A stretch of 38,936 nucleotides of DNA, taken from an uncultured Solimonas sp. Lineage in GTDB: Bacteria; Pseudomonadota; Gammaproteobacteria; Nevskiales; Nevskiaceae. Below are positions 9,058 to 16,621 of the stretch, in pieces. Positions within the stretch are counted from its first letter, which is position 1. Each line of letters starts with the position of its first letter. The stretch is taken from positions 1 through 38,936 of the forward strand of contig CAMLDZ010000018.1 in the NCBI GenBank assembly GCA_946478985.1, in the 5' to 3' direction. Both the position numbers and the translations under genes were made by a program. Below the pieces are notes generated by a model. That model saw only the letters and a list, made by a program, of their open reading frames with translations. It was not told the origin of the DNA and did no database searches.

Positions 9058-9088
9058 GTTTCTTCCTCCGTCCTGTAGATCCGAATTT

Positions 9089-9109
9089 ATTGTTCTATTT
9101 ACGAACAAT
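9089..9109. promoter_or_regulatory. Operator-like inverted repeat ATTGTTC-N7-GAACAAT
   Basis: Perfect 7-bp arms (9089-9095 and 9103-9109) with a 7-base spacer, 32-52 bases upstream of the PPDK-like start codon. A third, imperfect copy lies at 9275-9291 (GTTGTTTTTTCGAACAAT). The placement just downstream of a candidate promoter suits a repressor site; the binding protein is unknown. Confidence 0.45.
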
Positions 9110-9123
9110 TTCTTGTTGTGCGG

Positions 9124-9151
9124 ATCATACATAAGCAGAGAAAATCCACAA
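9124..9151 (-). promoter_or_regulatory. Candidate sigma-70 promoter of the PPDK-like gene
   Basis: On the minus strand, TTGTGG (complement of 9146-9151), a 16-base spacer and TATGAT (complement of 9124-9129). The -10 is one base from consensus and the -35 is weak. Transcription would start near 9117, just before the inverted repeat at 9089-9109. Confidence 0.4.
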
Positions 9152-9321
9152 TAGGCCGGCCGGCTCCGGCGCAGTATTGTTTATATATCTATGTTTTTAA
9201 ACGATATAAAAATTTAAAACCGGCAAGCCGGAGGTCTGAACGCCTTACTCACAAACTCATCCATTTTTTTACTGTTGTTTTTTCGAACAATAAATTTTCT
9301 ATTTATTTCAGCGGCTTGATC

Positions 9322-9361
9322 AAAAAAAAGCCCGGCATGCACCCGTGCATTCACGGTGCAT
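9322..9361 (-). terminator. Intrinsic terminator downstream of the BenE-type gene
   Basis: On the minus strand, ATGCACCGT (9353-9361) pairs with ACGGGTGCAT (9337-9346), with one bulged base and a 6-base loop. A run of eight T (complement of 9322-9329) follows after seven bases. It lies about 78 bases past the stop at 9439. Confidence 0.65.
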
Positions 9362-9438
9362 CGCATAAACAATGGGGATGGAGCACGCGGGACGGCGGAA
9401 AAAACCGCGCACGCGCCGGCAGTGGCGCGGCGAATGCT

Positions 9439-10617
9439 TCAGTTATGAAACGATTTGGGTACCAGCAGTGCCCGCGCGGCAAGCGCCGCGAAGCCAATGA
9501 CCAGGCCCCAGAAAGCGGCGCCGATACCCCAGAGACTGAGGCCCGAGGCCGTGGCGGCGAAGCTCAGAACGGCCGCGTCCCGATGCTCGGGCGTCGCGAG
9601 CATGCCTTGAAGCGCCGCCGATAGCGGGCCGATGACGGCGATGCCGGCGATGATCGCCACCGTCGCCGGCGGCATCGCGACAAACAAGGCCACCAGCGGT
9701 ACCGAGAACAGCGCCAGCAGCACATAGATGCCGGCGTAGATCAAGCCGACGATCCAGCGCCTGGCCGGGTCCGGATGAGCATCGGCCCCGGTGCAGAGGG
9801 CAGCGGTGATGGCCGCGAGATTGACGCTGTGCGCTCCGAACGGCGCGACCAGCAGGCTGGCGACGCCGGCACCGAGCAGCAAGGGCTGCGCCGGCGGCTG
9901 GTAGCCGCAGGCGCGCAACACCATCAGGCCAGGCAGGTTCTGCGACGACAGCGTCACCAGGAACAAGGGCAGGCCCAGACTGATGAACGCGCGCAGATCG
10001 AATTGCGGCCAGCCCGGCGCGGGTGCGCCCGCCCAGGATCCACGGGGCAGCGCGCCCGCATCGCCGCGCACGGCGACGATGACGAATGCCGCCAGCAACA
10101 CCAGCAGCAGTGCGTACAGCGGCGCCCGCTGCCGCGCCACCAGAAAAACCAGCAGCAGCGTGCCGGCGAGGACCAGATCGGAAGCCAGGCTGCGAAACAG
10201 CGAGAGGCAGAACGGCAGCAGCACGCCGGCCAGCATCGCCGACGCCACCGCCGGCGGAATCCGTGCGGCCAGCCGGCCCAGCCAGGGCACGAGCCCCAGC
10301 AGCAGCATCAGCAGCGCTGCCGCCGCGAAGGCACCGGTCGCCACCGGCCAGCTCAGCTGCAGGCTGCTGGTCGCGATCAGCGCCGCACCCGGCGTCGACC
10401 AGGCGAACAGCACCGGCATGCGGCACAGCCGGCTCGCCACCGCCCCGGCTACGGCTATGCCCAGGCACAGCGCCGTTATCGCCGAGCCGATCTGCGCGGC
10501 CGAAGCGCCGATGTGTTGCATCGCCTGAACCACCAGCGCCACCGTGCCGCCAAAACCCACCAGCGCAGCAATCAGCGCGGACGACCAGGCGGTTGGCGGG
10601 ATGCGGACGGTGGACAT
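9439..10617 (-). CDS. benE: BenE-family benzoate/H+ symporter-like transporter
   Basis: A 392-residue polytopic membrane protein with about 12 hydrophobic segments. The N-terminal half (GFGGTVALVVQAMQHIGASAAQIGSA, then MPVLFAWSTPGAALIA) and the later NLPGLMVLRACGY and FGAHSVNLAAITAALCTG are characteristic of BenE transporters. BenE proteins import benzoate by proton symport across the inner membrane. No benzoate-catabolic genes are in the window, so the substrate may be another aromatic or organic acid. The gene is divergent from marR-emrAB and the shared intergenic region carries an 18-bp palindrome, so the MarR regulator might also act on it. The ATG at 10617 lacks a strong ribosome-binding site. 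Confidence 0.85.
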   Translation of the reverse strand: MSTVRIPPTAWSSALIAALVGFGGTVALVVQAMQHIGASAAQIGSAITALCLGIAVAGAVASRLCRMPVLFAWSTPGAALIATSSLQLSWPVATGAFAAAALLMLLLGLVPWLGRLAARIPPAVASAMLAGVLLPFCLSLFRSLASDLVLAGTLLLVFLVARQRAPLYALLLVLLAAFVIVAVRGDAGALPRGSWAGAPAPGWPQFDLRAFISLGLPLFLVTLSSQNLPGLMVLRACGYQPPAQPLLLGAGVASLLVAPFGAHSVNLAAITAALCTGADAHPDPARRWIVGLIYAGIYVLLALFSVPLVALFVAMPPATVAIIAGIAVIGPLSAALQGMLATPEHRDAAVLSFAATASGLSLWGIGAAFWGLVIGFAALAARALLVPKSFHN

Positions 10618-10711
10618 GAGGATGGCTTGAGCCTGCGACGGCAGGCCGATGCGACGGACGAGGAGCGGCAGGCGCGCATTCTAGCGGCGCACAGCGTTCG
10701 ACGCGCGTCTT

Positions 10712-10729
10712 TCATATCATGCGATATGA
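10712..10729. promoter_or_regulatory. MarR-type operator palindrome
   Basis: TCATATCATGCGATATGA: perfect 7-bp arms (TCATATC/GATATGA) with a 4-base centre, 46-63 bases upstream of marR and about 95-112 bases upstream of the divergent benE-like gene. A -10-like TATGAT (10725-10730) overlaps the right arm. The size and position match autoregulatory MarR sites. Confidence 0.6.
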
Positions 10730-10774
10730 TGTTTTCCCTCGCACATTCTCCATCGATCCTCGAGGACCGCAGCG

Positions 10775-11329
10775 ATGAATCGTCAGCGTTACTTCGGCTT
10801 CCTGCTCAAGGACGTGTCGCGGCTGTCGGCGAAAAACTTCGAGCGCCACAGCAGCGAGCGCGGCCTGGGCCTGGGCCTGGCGCAGTGCAAGGTGCTGATC
10901 CACCTGCAGCGCAACCAGGGCGTCACCCAGGTGCAGCTCGCCGCGCTCACCGATACCGATCCGATGACGCTGGTACGCATCCTCGACCGCATGGAAGACG
11001 ACGGCTGGATCGAGCGCCGCCCTGATCCCGCCGACCGCCGCGTGCGGCGTCTGCACCTGACAGTCGAGGCGGCACCGATCACGCGGCAGATCTGGACGAT
11101 CGCCGACCGCGCCCGTGCCGAGGCGTTCGAAGGACTCGACGAGACCGATCAGGAGCAGCTGTTCGGCCTGCTGCAGCGTATCCACGACAACCTTGCCAGG
11201 CGCGTGCCGGGCGCTGCCGACGCCTCAACGCCGGGCGGTCAATCCGCTGACACGGACGCCCGCCCCTCCCCCGCCACCAAGGCGCGCGCCTACGGCCGCC
11301 TGCGCCGCGCTTCGAGCAAGAAATCATGA
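10775..11329 (+). CDS. MarR-family transcriptional regulator of an efflux operon
   Basis: A 184-residue regulator. Residues 1-145 form a MarR domain: dimerising N-terminal helix, helix-turn-helix (TQVQLAALTDTDPMTLVRILDRMEDDGWIERRPDP), and wing with the hallmark DPADRRVRRLHLT. A 40-residue Ser/Ala/Arg-rich tail follows. MarR proteins bind short palindromes as dimers and release DNA on binding small phenolic or lipophilic ligands. It heads an operon with emrA and emrB (ATGA overlap at 11326), as mprA/emrR does in E. coli, so it probably represses this pump through the palindrome at 10712-10729. GAGGA precedes the start. Confidence 0.92.
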   Translation: MNRQRYFGFLLKDVSRLSAKNFERHSSERGLGLGLAQCKVLIHLQRNQGVTQVQLAALTDTDPMTLVRILDRMEDDGWIERRPDPADRRVRRLHLTVEAAPITRQIWTIADRARAEAFEGLDETDQEQLFGLLQRIHDNLARRVPGAADASTPGGQSADTDARPSPATKARAYGRLRRASSKKS

Positions 11330-12450
11330 GCACAGTCCCGTCGGTCTCCGCGCCATCGTCGCACCGCCCGCGGCGCGAGCGCCTGCGCATGCCGCTGATG
11401 GCTGCCGGCCTCGCCGTCGCCATCGGCGGCGGTCTGTATTTCTGGCTCAGCGGCGGCCGCTACATGTCCACCGACGACGCCTACGTGCAGGCAGCGCAGG
11501 CCTCGATCAGCAGCAACATCTCCGGCCGCGTCGTCGCGGTGGCGGTGCACGACAACCAGCACGTGCGTCGCGGCGACGTACTGTTCCGCCTCGACGAGGA
11601 ACCGCTGCGCATCGCCGTCGACGAGGCGCAGGCCAAGGTCGGCGCGATGCGCCTGCAGATCGCCGCGGTCAAGGCGGCGTATCAGCAACAGCTCGCGGCA
11701 CTGCGTTCTGCGCAGGACACGCTGGCGTTCCGCCAGAAAGATCAGCGGCGCCAACAGGCACTGCTGGCCGAGCACATCGTCTCGCAGGCGCAGTTTGACG
11801 ACGCCCAGCACGAGCTCGACGTCGCGCGCCAGCAACTGACGATGGCGCAGCAGCAGCTGGCCAGCGTGCTGGCGGTGCTGGGCGACGATCCCGCGATCAC
11901 CCCCGAGCAGCATCCGACGGTACGCCAGGCGCAGGCGGAGCTGGACCGCGCACGGCTCAATCTGTCATACGCGACGATCAGCGCGCCATACGACGGCGTC
12001 GTCACCAAGGTCGAGCAGTTGCAGCCTGGCGACTACATCACCGCCGCCAATCCGGTGTTCGCGCTGATCTCGACCGACAAGGTATGGATCGAGGCCAATT
12101 TCAAGGAAGACCAGCTCGCGTACATGCGCGCCGGCCAGCCGGCGACGATCAGCATCGATACCTATTCCGGCCATCCGTTCAAGGCGCATGTCGCCAGCAT
12201 CGCGCCGGGCACCGGCTCGCAGTTCTCGCTGCTGCCGGCCGAGAACGCCACCGGCAACTGGGTCAAGGTCGTGCAGCGCCTGCCGGTGCGGCTCGAACTC
12301 GATGCCGCCGACGCCGAGCTGCCGCTGCATTCCGGCCTGAGCGCCACCGTCGAAGTCGACACCGGCCACGAACGCCATCTGTTCGGCGGCGAGGTGCCGC
12401 ACAGCAGCGCCGCCGTCGGTACCGCAGTGGCAGCCTCCGGCACTTCGTGA
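11326..12450 (+). CDS. emrA: EmrA-like membrane-fusion (HlyD-family) efflux subunit
   Basis: A 374-residue periplasmic adaptor. A single N-terminal membrane segment (about residues 22-43) is followed by the EmrA signature YMSTDDAYVQAAQASISSNISGRV, a lipoyl half-motif (VHDNQHVRRGDVLFRLD), a long Gln/Ala-rich coiled-coil hairpin (about 95-185), the second lipoyl half (LSYATISAPYDGVVTKV) and a beta-barrel domain (VWIEANFKEDQLAYMRAGQPATISID). It links the inner-membrane pump EmrB to a TolC-type outer-membrane channel. No channel gene is in the window, so TolC is probably supplied from elsewhere. The start overlaps marR (ATGA) and the end overlaps emrB (GTGA). Confidence 0.93.
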   Translation: MSTVPSVSAPSSHRPRRERLRMPLMAAGLAVAIGGGLYFWLSGGRYMSTDDAYVQAAQASISSNISGRVVAVAVHDNQHVRRGDVLFRLDEEPLRIAVDEAQAKVGAMRLQIAAVKAAYQQQLAALRSAQDTLAFRQKDQRRQQALLAEHIVSQAQFDDAQHELDVARQQLTMAQQQLASVLAVLGDDPAITPEQHPTVRQAQAELDRARLNLSYATISAPYDGVVTKVEQLQPGDYITAANPVFALISTDKVWIEANFKEDQLAYMRAGQPATISIDTYSGHPFKAHVASIAPGTGSQFSLLPAENATGNWVKVVQRLPVRLELDAADAELPLHSGLSATVEVDTGHERHLFGGEVPHSSAAVGTAVAASGTS

Positions 12451-13994
12451 GCACGGCTACGGTCACCGCAGGCGACGCCGGCGCGACCCCGCCGGCGCTG
12501 AACCGCGCGATGATCACCATCACGGTGATGCTGGCGTCGATCCTGCAGGCGCTCGACAACACCATCGCCAACGTCGCGCTGCCACGCATGCAGGGTGCGC
12601 TGTCGGCGACGCAGGACCAGATGACCTGGGTGCTGACCTCGTACATCGTCGCCGCGGCCATCATGACGCCGCTGACGGGCTGGCTCGCCGGGCGCGTCGG
12701 CCGCAAGCGGTTGTTCCTGTACTCGGTGGCCGGCTTCACGCTCAGCTCGGCGCTGTGCGGCATGGCGCAGTCCTTGCCGCAGATCGTGCTGTTCCGTCTG
12801 CTGCAGGGTGTCTGCGGCGCCGCGCTGATTCCGATGTCGCAGGCGATCCTGTTCGACATCAACCCGCCGCAACGCCACGGCAAGGCGATGGCGGTCTGGG
12901 GCCTGGGCGTGGTGATGGGTCCGACGCTGGGGCCGATCATCGGCGGCTGGCTGACCGACCACTACAGCTGGCGCTGGGTGTTCTACATCAACGTGCCGTT
13001 CGGCATCCTGGCGCTGCTCGGCATCGCCGCCTACCTGCCGGAAACGCAGAAGCGTCGCGACCGCTTCGATTTCTTCGGCTTCGCGCTGCTGAGCCTGGCA
13101 ATCGGTGCGCTGCAGCTGATGCTCGACCGCGGCCCGCTGAAGGACTGGTTCGGCTCCACCGAAATCTGGATCGAGACCGTGGTCGCGGCGCTGGCGTTCT
13201 ACCTGTTCGTCGTCCACACCCTGAGCAGCCGCGCGCCCTTCATCCGTCCGGCGCTGTTCCGCGACCGCAACTTCCTCGCCGGCAACGCCTTCATCTTCCT
13301 GATCGGCATCGTGCTGTTCGCCACGCTGGCGCTGCTGCCGCCGCTGCTGCAGGGCCTGATGGACTACCCGACCTTCGACACCGGCCTGATCACCGCGCCG
13401 CGCGGCGTCGGCACCTTGCTGGCGATGATGCTGATGGGCCGCATGACCGGCATCGTCGACACCCGCCTGCTGGTGGGAACCGGCCTGCTGCTGACGGCGT
13501 TCTCGCTGTGGCAGATGACCGGCTTCTCGCCGCAGATGGATCAATGGCCGATCATCAGCTCAGGCTTCGTGCAGGGCATCGGCACCGGCGTCACCTACGT
13601 GCCGATGGCGGCGCTGGCGTTCGCGACGCTGGACCCGGAACTGCGCAACGAAGGCGCGGCGCTGTTCTCGCTGATGCGCAACATCGGCAGCAGCATCGGC
13701 ATCTCCGGCGTGCAGGCGCTGCTGGTCAGCAACACGCAGATCGTCCACGCCACGCTCAGCGAGCACGTGATGCCGTACAACCTCGCCGCGCACGATCCGG
13801 CGCTGGCCGCGCAGATGGCCACCGCGCACGGCGCCGCCGCGGTCAATGCGATGGTCAGCCGGCAGGCGGCCTGGATCGCTTATCTGGACGATTTCCACGT
13901 GATGATGATCCTGACGCTGCTGGCGGTGCCGCTGGTGCTGCTGCTGCGCAAGGCCGCACCATCCAGGGGTGCGCCGCACATCGCGGCCGAGTGA
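12447..13994 (+). CDS. emrB: EmrB-like DHA2-family multidrug efflux MFS transporter
   Basis: A 515-residue inner-membrane proton-drug antiporter, probably with 14 membrane helices. Visible signatures are LQALDNTIANVALP in helix 1, motif A GWLAGRVGRKRLF and motif C GLGVVMGPTLGPIIGGWL, followed by SWRWVFYINVPFG. I chose the GTG at 12447, which overlaps the emrA stop as GTGA and gives an N-terminus of normal length; the longer open frame back to 12084 is in the shadow of emrA. With EmrA it would export hydrophobic or phenolic toxicants across both membranes. Third gene of the marR-emrA-emrB operon. Confidence 0.93.
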   Translation: MSTATVTAGDAGATPPALNRAMITITVMLASILQALDNTIANVALPRMQGALSATQDQMTWVLTSYIVAAAIMTPLTGWLAGRVGRKRLFLYSVAGFTLSSALCGMAQSLPQIVLFRLLQGVCGAALIPMSQAILFDINPPQRHGKAMAVWGLGVVMGPTLGPIIGGWLTDHYSWRWVFYINVPFGILALLGIAAYLPETQKRRDRFDFFGFALLSLAIGALQLMLDRGPLKDWFGSTEIWIETVVAALAFYLFVVHTLSSRAPFIRPALFRDRNFLAGNAFIFLIGIVLFATLALLPPLLQGLMDYPTFDTGLITAPRGVGTLLAMMLMGRMTGIVDTRLLVGTGLLLTAFSLWQMTGFSPQMDQWPIISSGFVQGIGTGVTYVPMAALAFATLDPELRNEGAALFSLMRNIGSSIGISGVQALLVSNTQIVHATLSEHVMPYNLAAHDPALAAQMATAHGAAAVNAMVSRQAAWIAYLDDFHVMMILTLLAVPLVLLLRKAAPSRGAPHIAAE

Positions 13995-14085
13995 CCGCGC
14001 GCCGCTGCGACGGCAGCGGTGACGGCCTGATCCCGCAGATCAGCTCACTCGCCTCGCGCAGATCGGGATGCCTTGGGCAGGCCGC

Positions 14086-14658
14086 TCAGAACACCAGCCG
14101 GTGCGCCGGCAGTCCGTACTCATCCATCGCCGCCGCCAGCATCTGCTCGATCGACTCCAGTTCGGCGCGCTGCGGATCCAGACCGGCGGCGGCGAACCAG
14201 ACGCGCTCGCGATGCATCTGCCCCTCGCCGTGCGCGACGATCGCGCCGGCTGCCACCTCGCGGCTGGCGTCATCGGCATCCACTTCCAGGGCCTCGATCA
14301 GCGTGTCGATCGCGGCACCCAGGATGTTGCGGACATCAGCGCTGTGCGTCGCCGTCAGCGGCCGCACCGCCGCCGCCACGTCGAGCGCCTGGCGCAGCGC
14401 CGCGGCCGCCGCCGTCGTCCGCCTGCCGCCGCGCGCCTCGCACAGCGTTGCCGCCAAGACCTTGAGCGCCGCCAGCGATACCGTCTCGAACAGCCAGGCC
14501 TTGTCCCAGTGCAGGCTGATCAGATGCAGATGGCCCATCAGCAGCTGTGCCTGTTCCTGCGCGAGCTTGTTGGCCGGGTCCATTGCCGGCAGGATCACCT
14601 GCTGCATGGTCTTGATCAGGTTCTGGATCCGCGTGTCGATGCTCGGCAGCATGCTCAT
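14086..14658 (-). CDS. Unknown alpha-helical protein coupled to an APH-fold kinase
   Basis: A 190-residue, apparently all-helical soluble protein with no signal peptide. I do not recognise the family. The N-terminal 70 residues (IQNLIKTMQQVILPAMDPANKLAQEQAQLLMGHLHLISLHWDKAW) look most protein-like; a basic/Ala segment (GGRRTTAAAAALRQAL) follows. The C-terminal half is acidic and helical. Its ATG at 14658 overlaps the stop of the phosphotransferase gene as ATGA, so the two are made together and may act as partners, for instance as an accessory subunit. That is inference from coupling alone. Confidence 0.75.
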   Translation of the reverse strand: MSMLPSIDTRIQNLIKTMQQVILPAMDPANKLAQEQAQLLMGHLHLISLHWDKAWLFETVSLAALKVLAATLCEARGGRRTTAAAAALRQALDVAAAVRPLTATHSADVRNILGAAIDTLIEALEVDADDASREVAAGAIVAHGEGQMHRERVWFAAAGLDPQRAELESIEQMLAAAMDEYGLPAHRLVF

Positions 14659-15830
14659 TCACCCTTCGATTGGCCCTTGATCAGTTCGATGGTCTGCGCC
14701 AGGCAGACCGGTCCCACCGGCGGCAGCCAGCTCAGCAGCAGGTCCTGATGGTTGGCGGCATTGCGCGCCGCCAGCGGACCGGAGCAGAGATTCATCACCG
14801 CGCATTTCCAGGTGTTGAGCACTTCGTAGTAGCGCAGCTTCTCCGCATCGACGACGCGGCCGGACAGCGCCTGGTACTGCTGCAGGAACTCCTCGCGCGG
14901 CAGCAGGCCGCTGACCAGCGGGCGACCGTCGGCGCCGGGCGTCATCAGCAGTTTCTGCGTCAGCCAGGCGAGGTCTTCGTGGAAATCGCCGAAGTGGACC
15001 AGCTCCCAGTCCAGCACCGCGGTGAAACGCCCGCTCGGCTCCTCGAACATGAAATTGCCGATGCGGTAGTCGCCATGGACCACGCAGGCGCGCGCGCAGA
15101 CCGGCGCACGCTCGCGCAGCCAGCTTTCGGTGTAGCTGAGCATCGGCACCGGCTCGATCAAGTCGTCGCGCCGCACCTGTCCCCAGAAATCGACCTGCCA
15201 CAGTGCGGCGTCGCGCGTGCCCGCTGCCGGAATGTCGAAGCTGTCCAGCTGTGCCGTCGACGACGGCGTGAAGTCATGGATCGCGATCAGGTACTTGAGG
15301 AACTGCGGCGCCAGCTTGTCGACCCAGCTGCCGTAACTGGAACCCAGGCCCGACACGGCAGCCGCCTTGTCCTCGGTCGGCTTGGTCACGCCGGCGACGA
15401 ATGTGGTGATCATGCCGGGCTGGCCCAGATAGTCGCCGTCGGCATCGACGAAGCGCACTTCCGGCACCGGCACCACGCCGGCGATCGCGAGCAGCATCTG
15501 CGCCTCGCGCAAACGGCAGGTCTCGACCACACCTTCGCGCGGATCCATGCGCAGCACCAGACGCTCCGGCCGCGGCTGTCCGGCGTGGCGCAGCTCGAAC
15601 GCAAATTGCTCCTTCGAGGCGCCGCCGGCGAGGCGGCGCAGGCCGCCGATCCGCACGTCCTGCAAGCCTTCGGCAGTGAACAAGGCGCGCAGTGCCGCCT
15701 CGACCTCGGCTTCGTTCTTGATCTCGTACGGCGGGCTGCCGCGCCGCGCGCGCTTGCGCGCCAGCAGGCGCTGCAGCCGCGTCTCGATAAAACGCGGCGG
15801 CGCTGCCGCGGCGTGCCGGACTGCGCTCAT
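14655..15830 (-). CDS. Aminoglycoside-phosphotransferase-fold kinase (ACAD10/11-type)
   Basis: A 391-residue kinase of the APH/choline-kinase-like fold. Motifs seen: an N-lobe with GGASKEQFAFEL and LVLRMDP, the catalytic loop VVHGDYRIGNFMF (HxDxxxxN), and the metal-binding VLDWELVHFGDFHEDLAWL. This combination is typical of the phosphotransferase family related to the N-terminal kinase domain of ACAD10/11, which phosphorylates hydroxylated acyl-CoA species in lipid catabolism. Some relatives act on other alcohols. The ATG at 15830 is preceded by GAGGAG; the open frame up to 15920 is not used. The helical gene downstream is coupled. No acyl-CoA dehydrogenase lies beside it, so its substrate is uncertain. 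Confidence 0.85.
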   Translation of the reverse strand: MSAVRHAAAAPPRFIETRLQRLLARKRARRGSPPYEIKNEAEVEAALRALFTAEGLQDVRIGGLRRLAGGASKEQFAFELRHAGQPRPERLVLRMDPREGVVETCRLREAQMLLAIAGVVPVPEVRFVDADGDYLGQPGMITTFVAGVTKPTEDKAAAVSGLGSSYGSWVDKLAPQFLKYLIAIHDFTPSSTAQLDSFDIPAAGTRDAALWQVDFWGQVRRDDLIEPVPMLSYTESWLRERAPVCARACVVHGDYRIGNFMFEEPSGRFTAVLDWELVHFGDFHEDLAWLTQKLLMTPGADGRPLVSGLLPREEFLQQYQALSGRVVDAEKLRYYEVLNTWKCAVMNLCSGPLAARNAANHQDLLLSWLPPVGPVCLAQTIELIKGQSKGE

Positions 15831-15969
15831 GCTGTTCTCCTCGCTCCGCTGCGAATCGTTCTGATGTCTTGCCGTCGTGTCGATTGCGGCCCAGCGGTGG
15901 CTTGCATCGACTGCCCGCATGTTGGCCGATGATGGACATCGAGTTCAAACGCGCGACGGCGTCACCCCC

Positions 15970-16614
15970 TCATCGCGCCTTGCGGAATGTCAGGTTGAGG
16001 CGCTGCGCGCCGAGCAGCGGATGCCAGGCCTGCGGCAGCGGTGCAACGCCGTGATAGCGCAGGCGGTCCACGCCGCCCCAGACCGCGACGTCGCCATGCT
16101 GCAGCAGCACGCGCCGCGCGCGCTGGCTGCGGATCATGCCGCCGAACAGGAACACTGCGTCGATGCCCAGCGACACCGAGACGATCGGTGCCGAGAAATC
16201 GCGCTCGTTCTTGTCCTGGTGCAGGCTCAGGCGCGTGCCCGGCTGGTAACGATTGATCAGGCAGGCGTCCGGGGTGAAGCCGGCGAACCCGGCCTGCGCC
16301 GCGGCGTCGCGCGCCAGCACCAGCATCTCGGCCGGCAGCGACGGCCATGGCTGTCCGCTGCAGGGATCGTCGCGGCGATAGCGGTATCCGTGACGATCCG
16401 AAGTCCAGCCCCAGTCGCCGCAGTTGCTGGTCGCCACCGACATCGTGAAACCGCCGGGCGTCTGCATCTGTCGCAGCGGCGCGGCGCGCAGGATCTCGCC
16501 GAGCAGCGTCAGCAGCGCCGGCACCAGCGGCAATGCGTGGCCGCGCAGCAGCAGCGCCTGCTCGCCGAGCGCCTCGCGTGAGGGACCTTCGCTGTCGAAT
16601 AGCGAGCCTTGCAT
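15970..16614 (-). CDS. alkB: AlkB, Fe(II)/2-oxoglutarate DNA/RNA demethylase
   Basis: A 214-residue enzyme that removes 1-methyladenine and 3-methylcytosine lesions by oxidative demethylation. The Fe ligands are His132, Asp134 (SLHQDKNE) and His188 (RYHGV), and the 2-oxoglutarate-binding arginines are Arg205 and Arg211 (RLNLTFR). These sit exactly one position from E. coli AlkB numbering (131/133/187/204/210). NRYQPG at 121-126 is the conserved nucleotide-recognition strand. Its start lies 7 bases after the stop of the other dioxygenase, so the two form an operon. No ada or alkA gene is in the window. The start has only a weak AGGA-like site. Confidence 0.95.
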   Translation of the reverse strand: MQGSLFDSEGPSREALGEQALLLRGHALPLVPALLTLLGEILRAAPLRQMQTPGGFTMSVATSNCGDWGWTSDRHGYRYRRDDPCSGQPWPSLPAEMLVLARDAAAQAGFAGFTPDACLINRYQPGTRLSLHQDKNERDFSAPIVSVSLGIDAVFLFGGMIRSQRARRVLLQHGDVAVWGGVDRLRYHGVAPLPQAWHPLLGAQRLNLTFRKAR

Positions 16615-16621
16615 CCTGAGC

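Larger units (their letters stand above)
9058..9438. other. AT-rich intergenic region
   Basis: About 380 bases, of which 9080-9330 are strikingly A/T-rich (for example the run around 9180-9220) against a very GC-rich background. It contains the promoter, inverted repeats and benE-side terminator listed separately. I see no credible short gene; open frames through it are low-complexity. Confidence 0.6.

Noticed and set aside
6061..9078. A 1005-residue open frame on the plus strand opposite the PPDK-like gene
   Set aside because: It is the antisense shadow of a clear coding gene with a good start and ribosome-binding site; its product is Arg/Asp/His-rich with no domains. GC-rich third positions keep such frames open.
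9439..10617. A benzoate degradation locus around the BenE-like gene
   Set aside because: No dioxygenase, CoA ligase or ring-cleavage gene is adjacent; only the transporter supports it.
12162..13544. A 460-residue minus-strand frame opposite emrAB
   Set aside because: Gln/Arg/His-rich shadow of the efflux genes with no recognisable fold.
14029..14069. Weak inverted repeat ATCCCG...CGGGAT between emrB and the unknown helical gene
   Set aside because: Six-base arms with a long loop and no T tract; not enough to call a terminator for either convergent gene.
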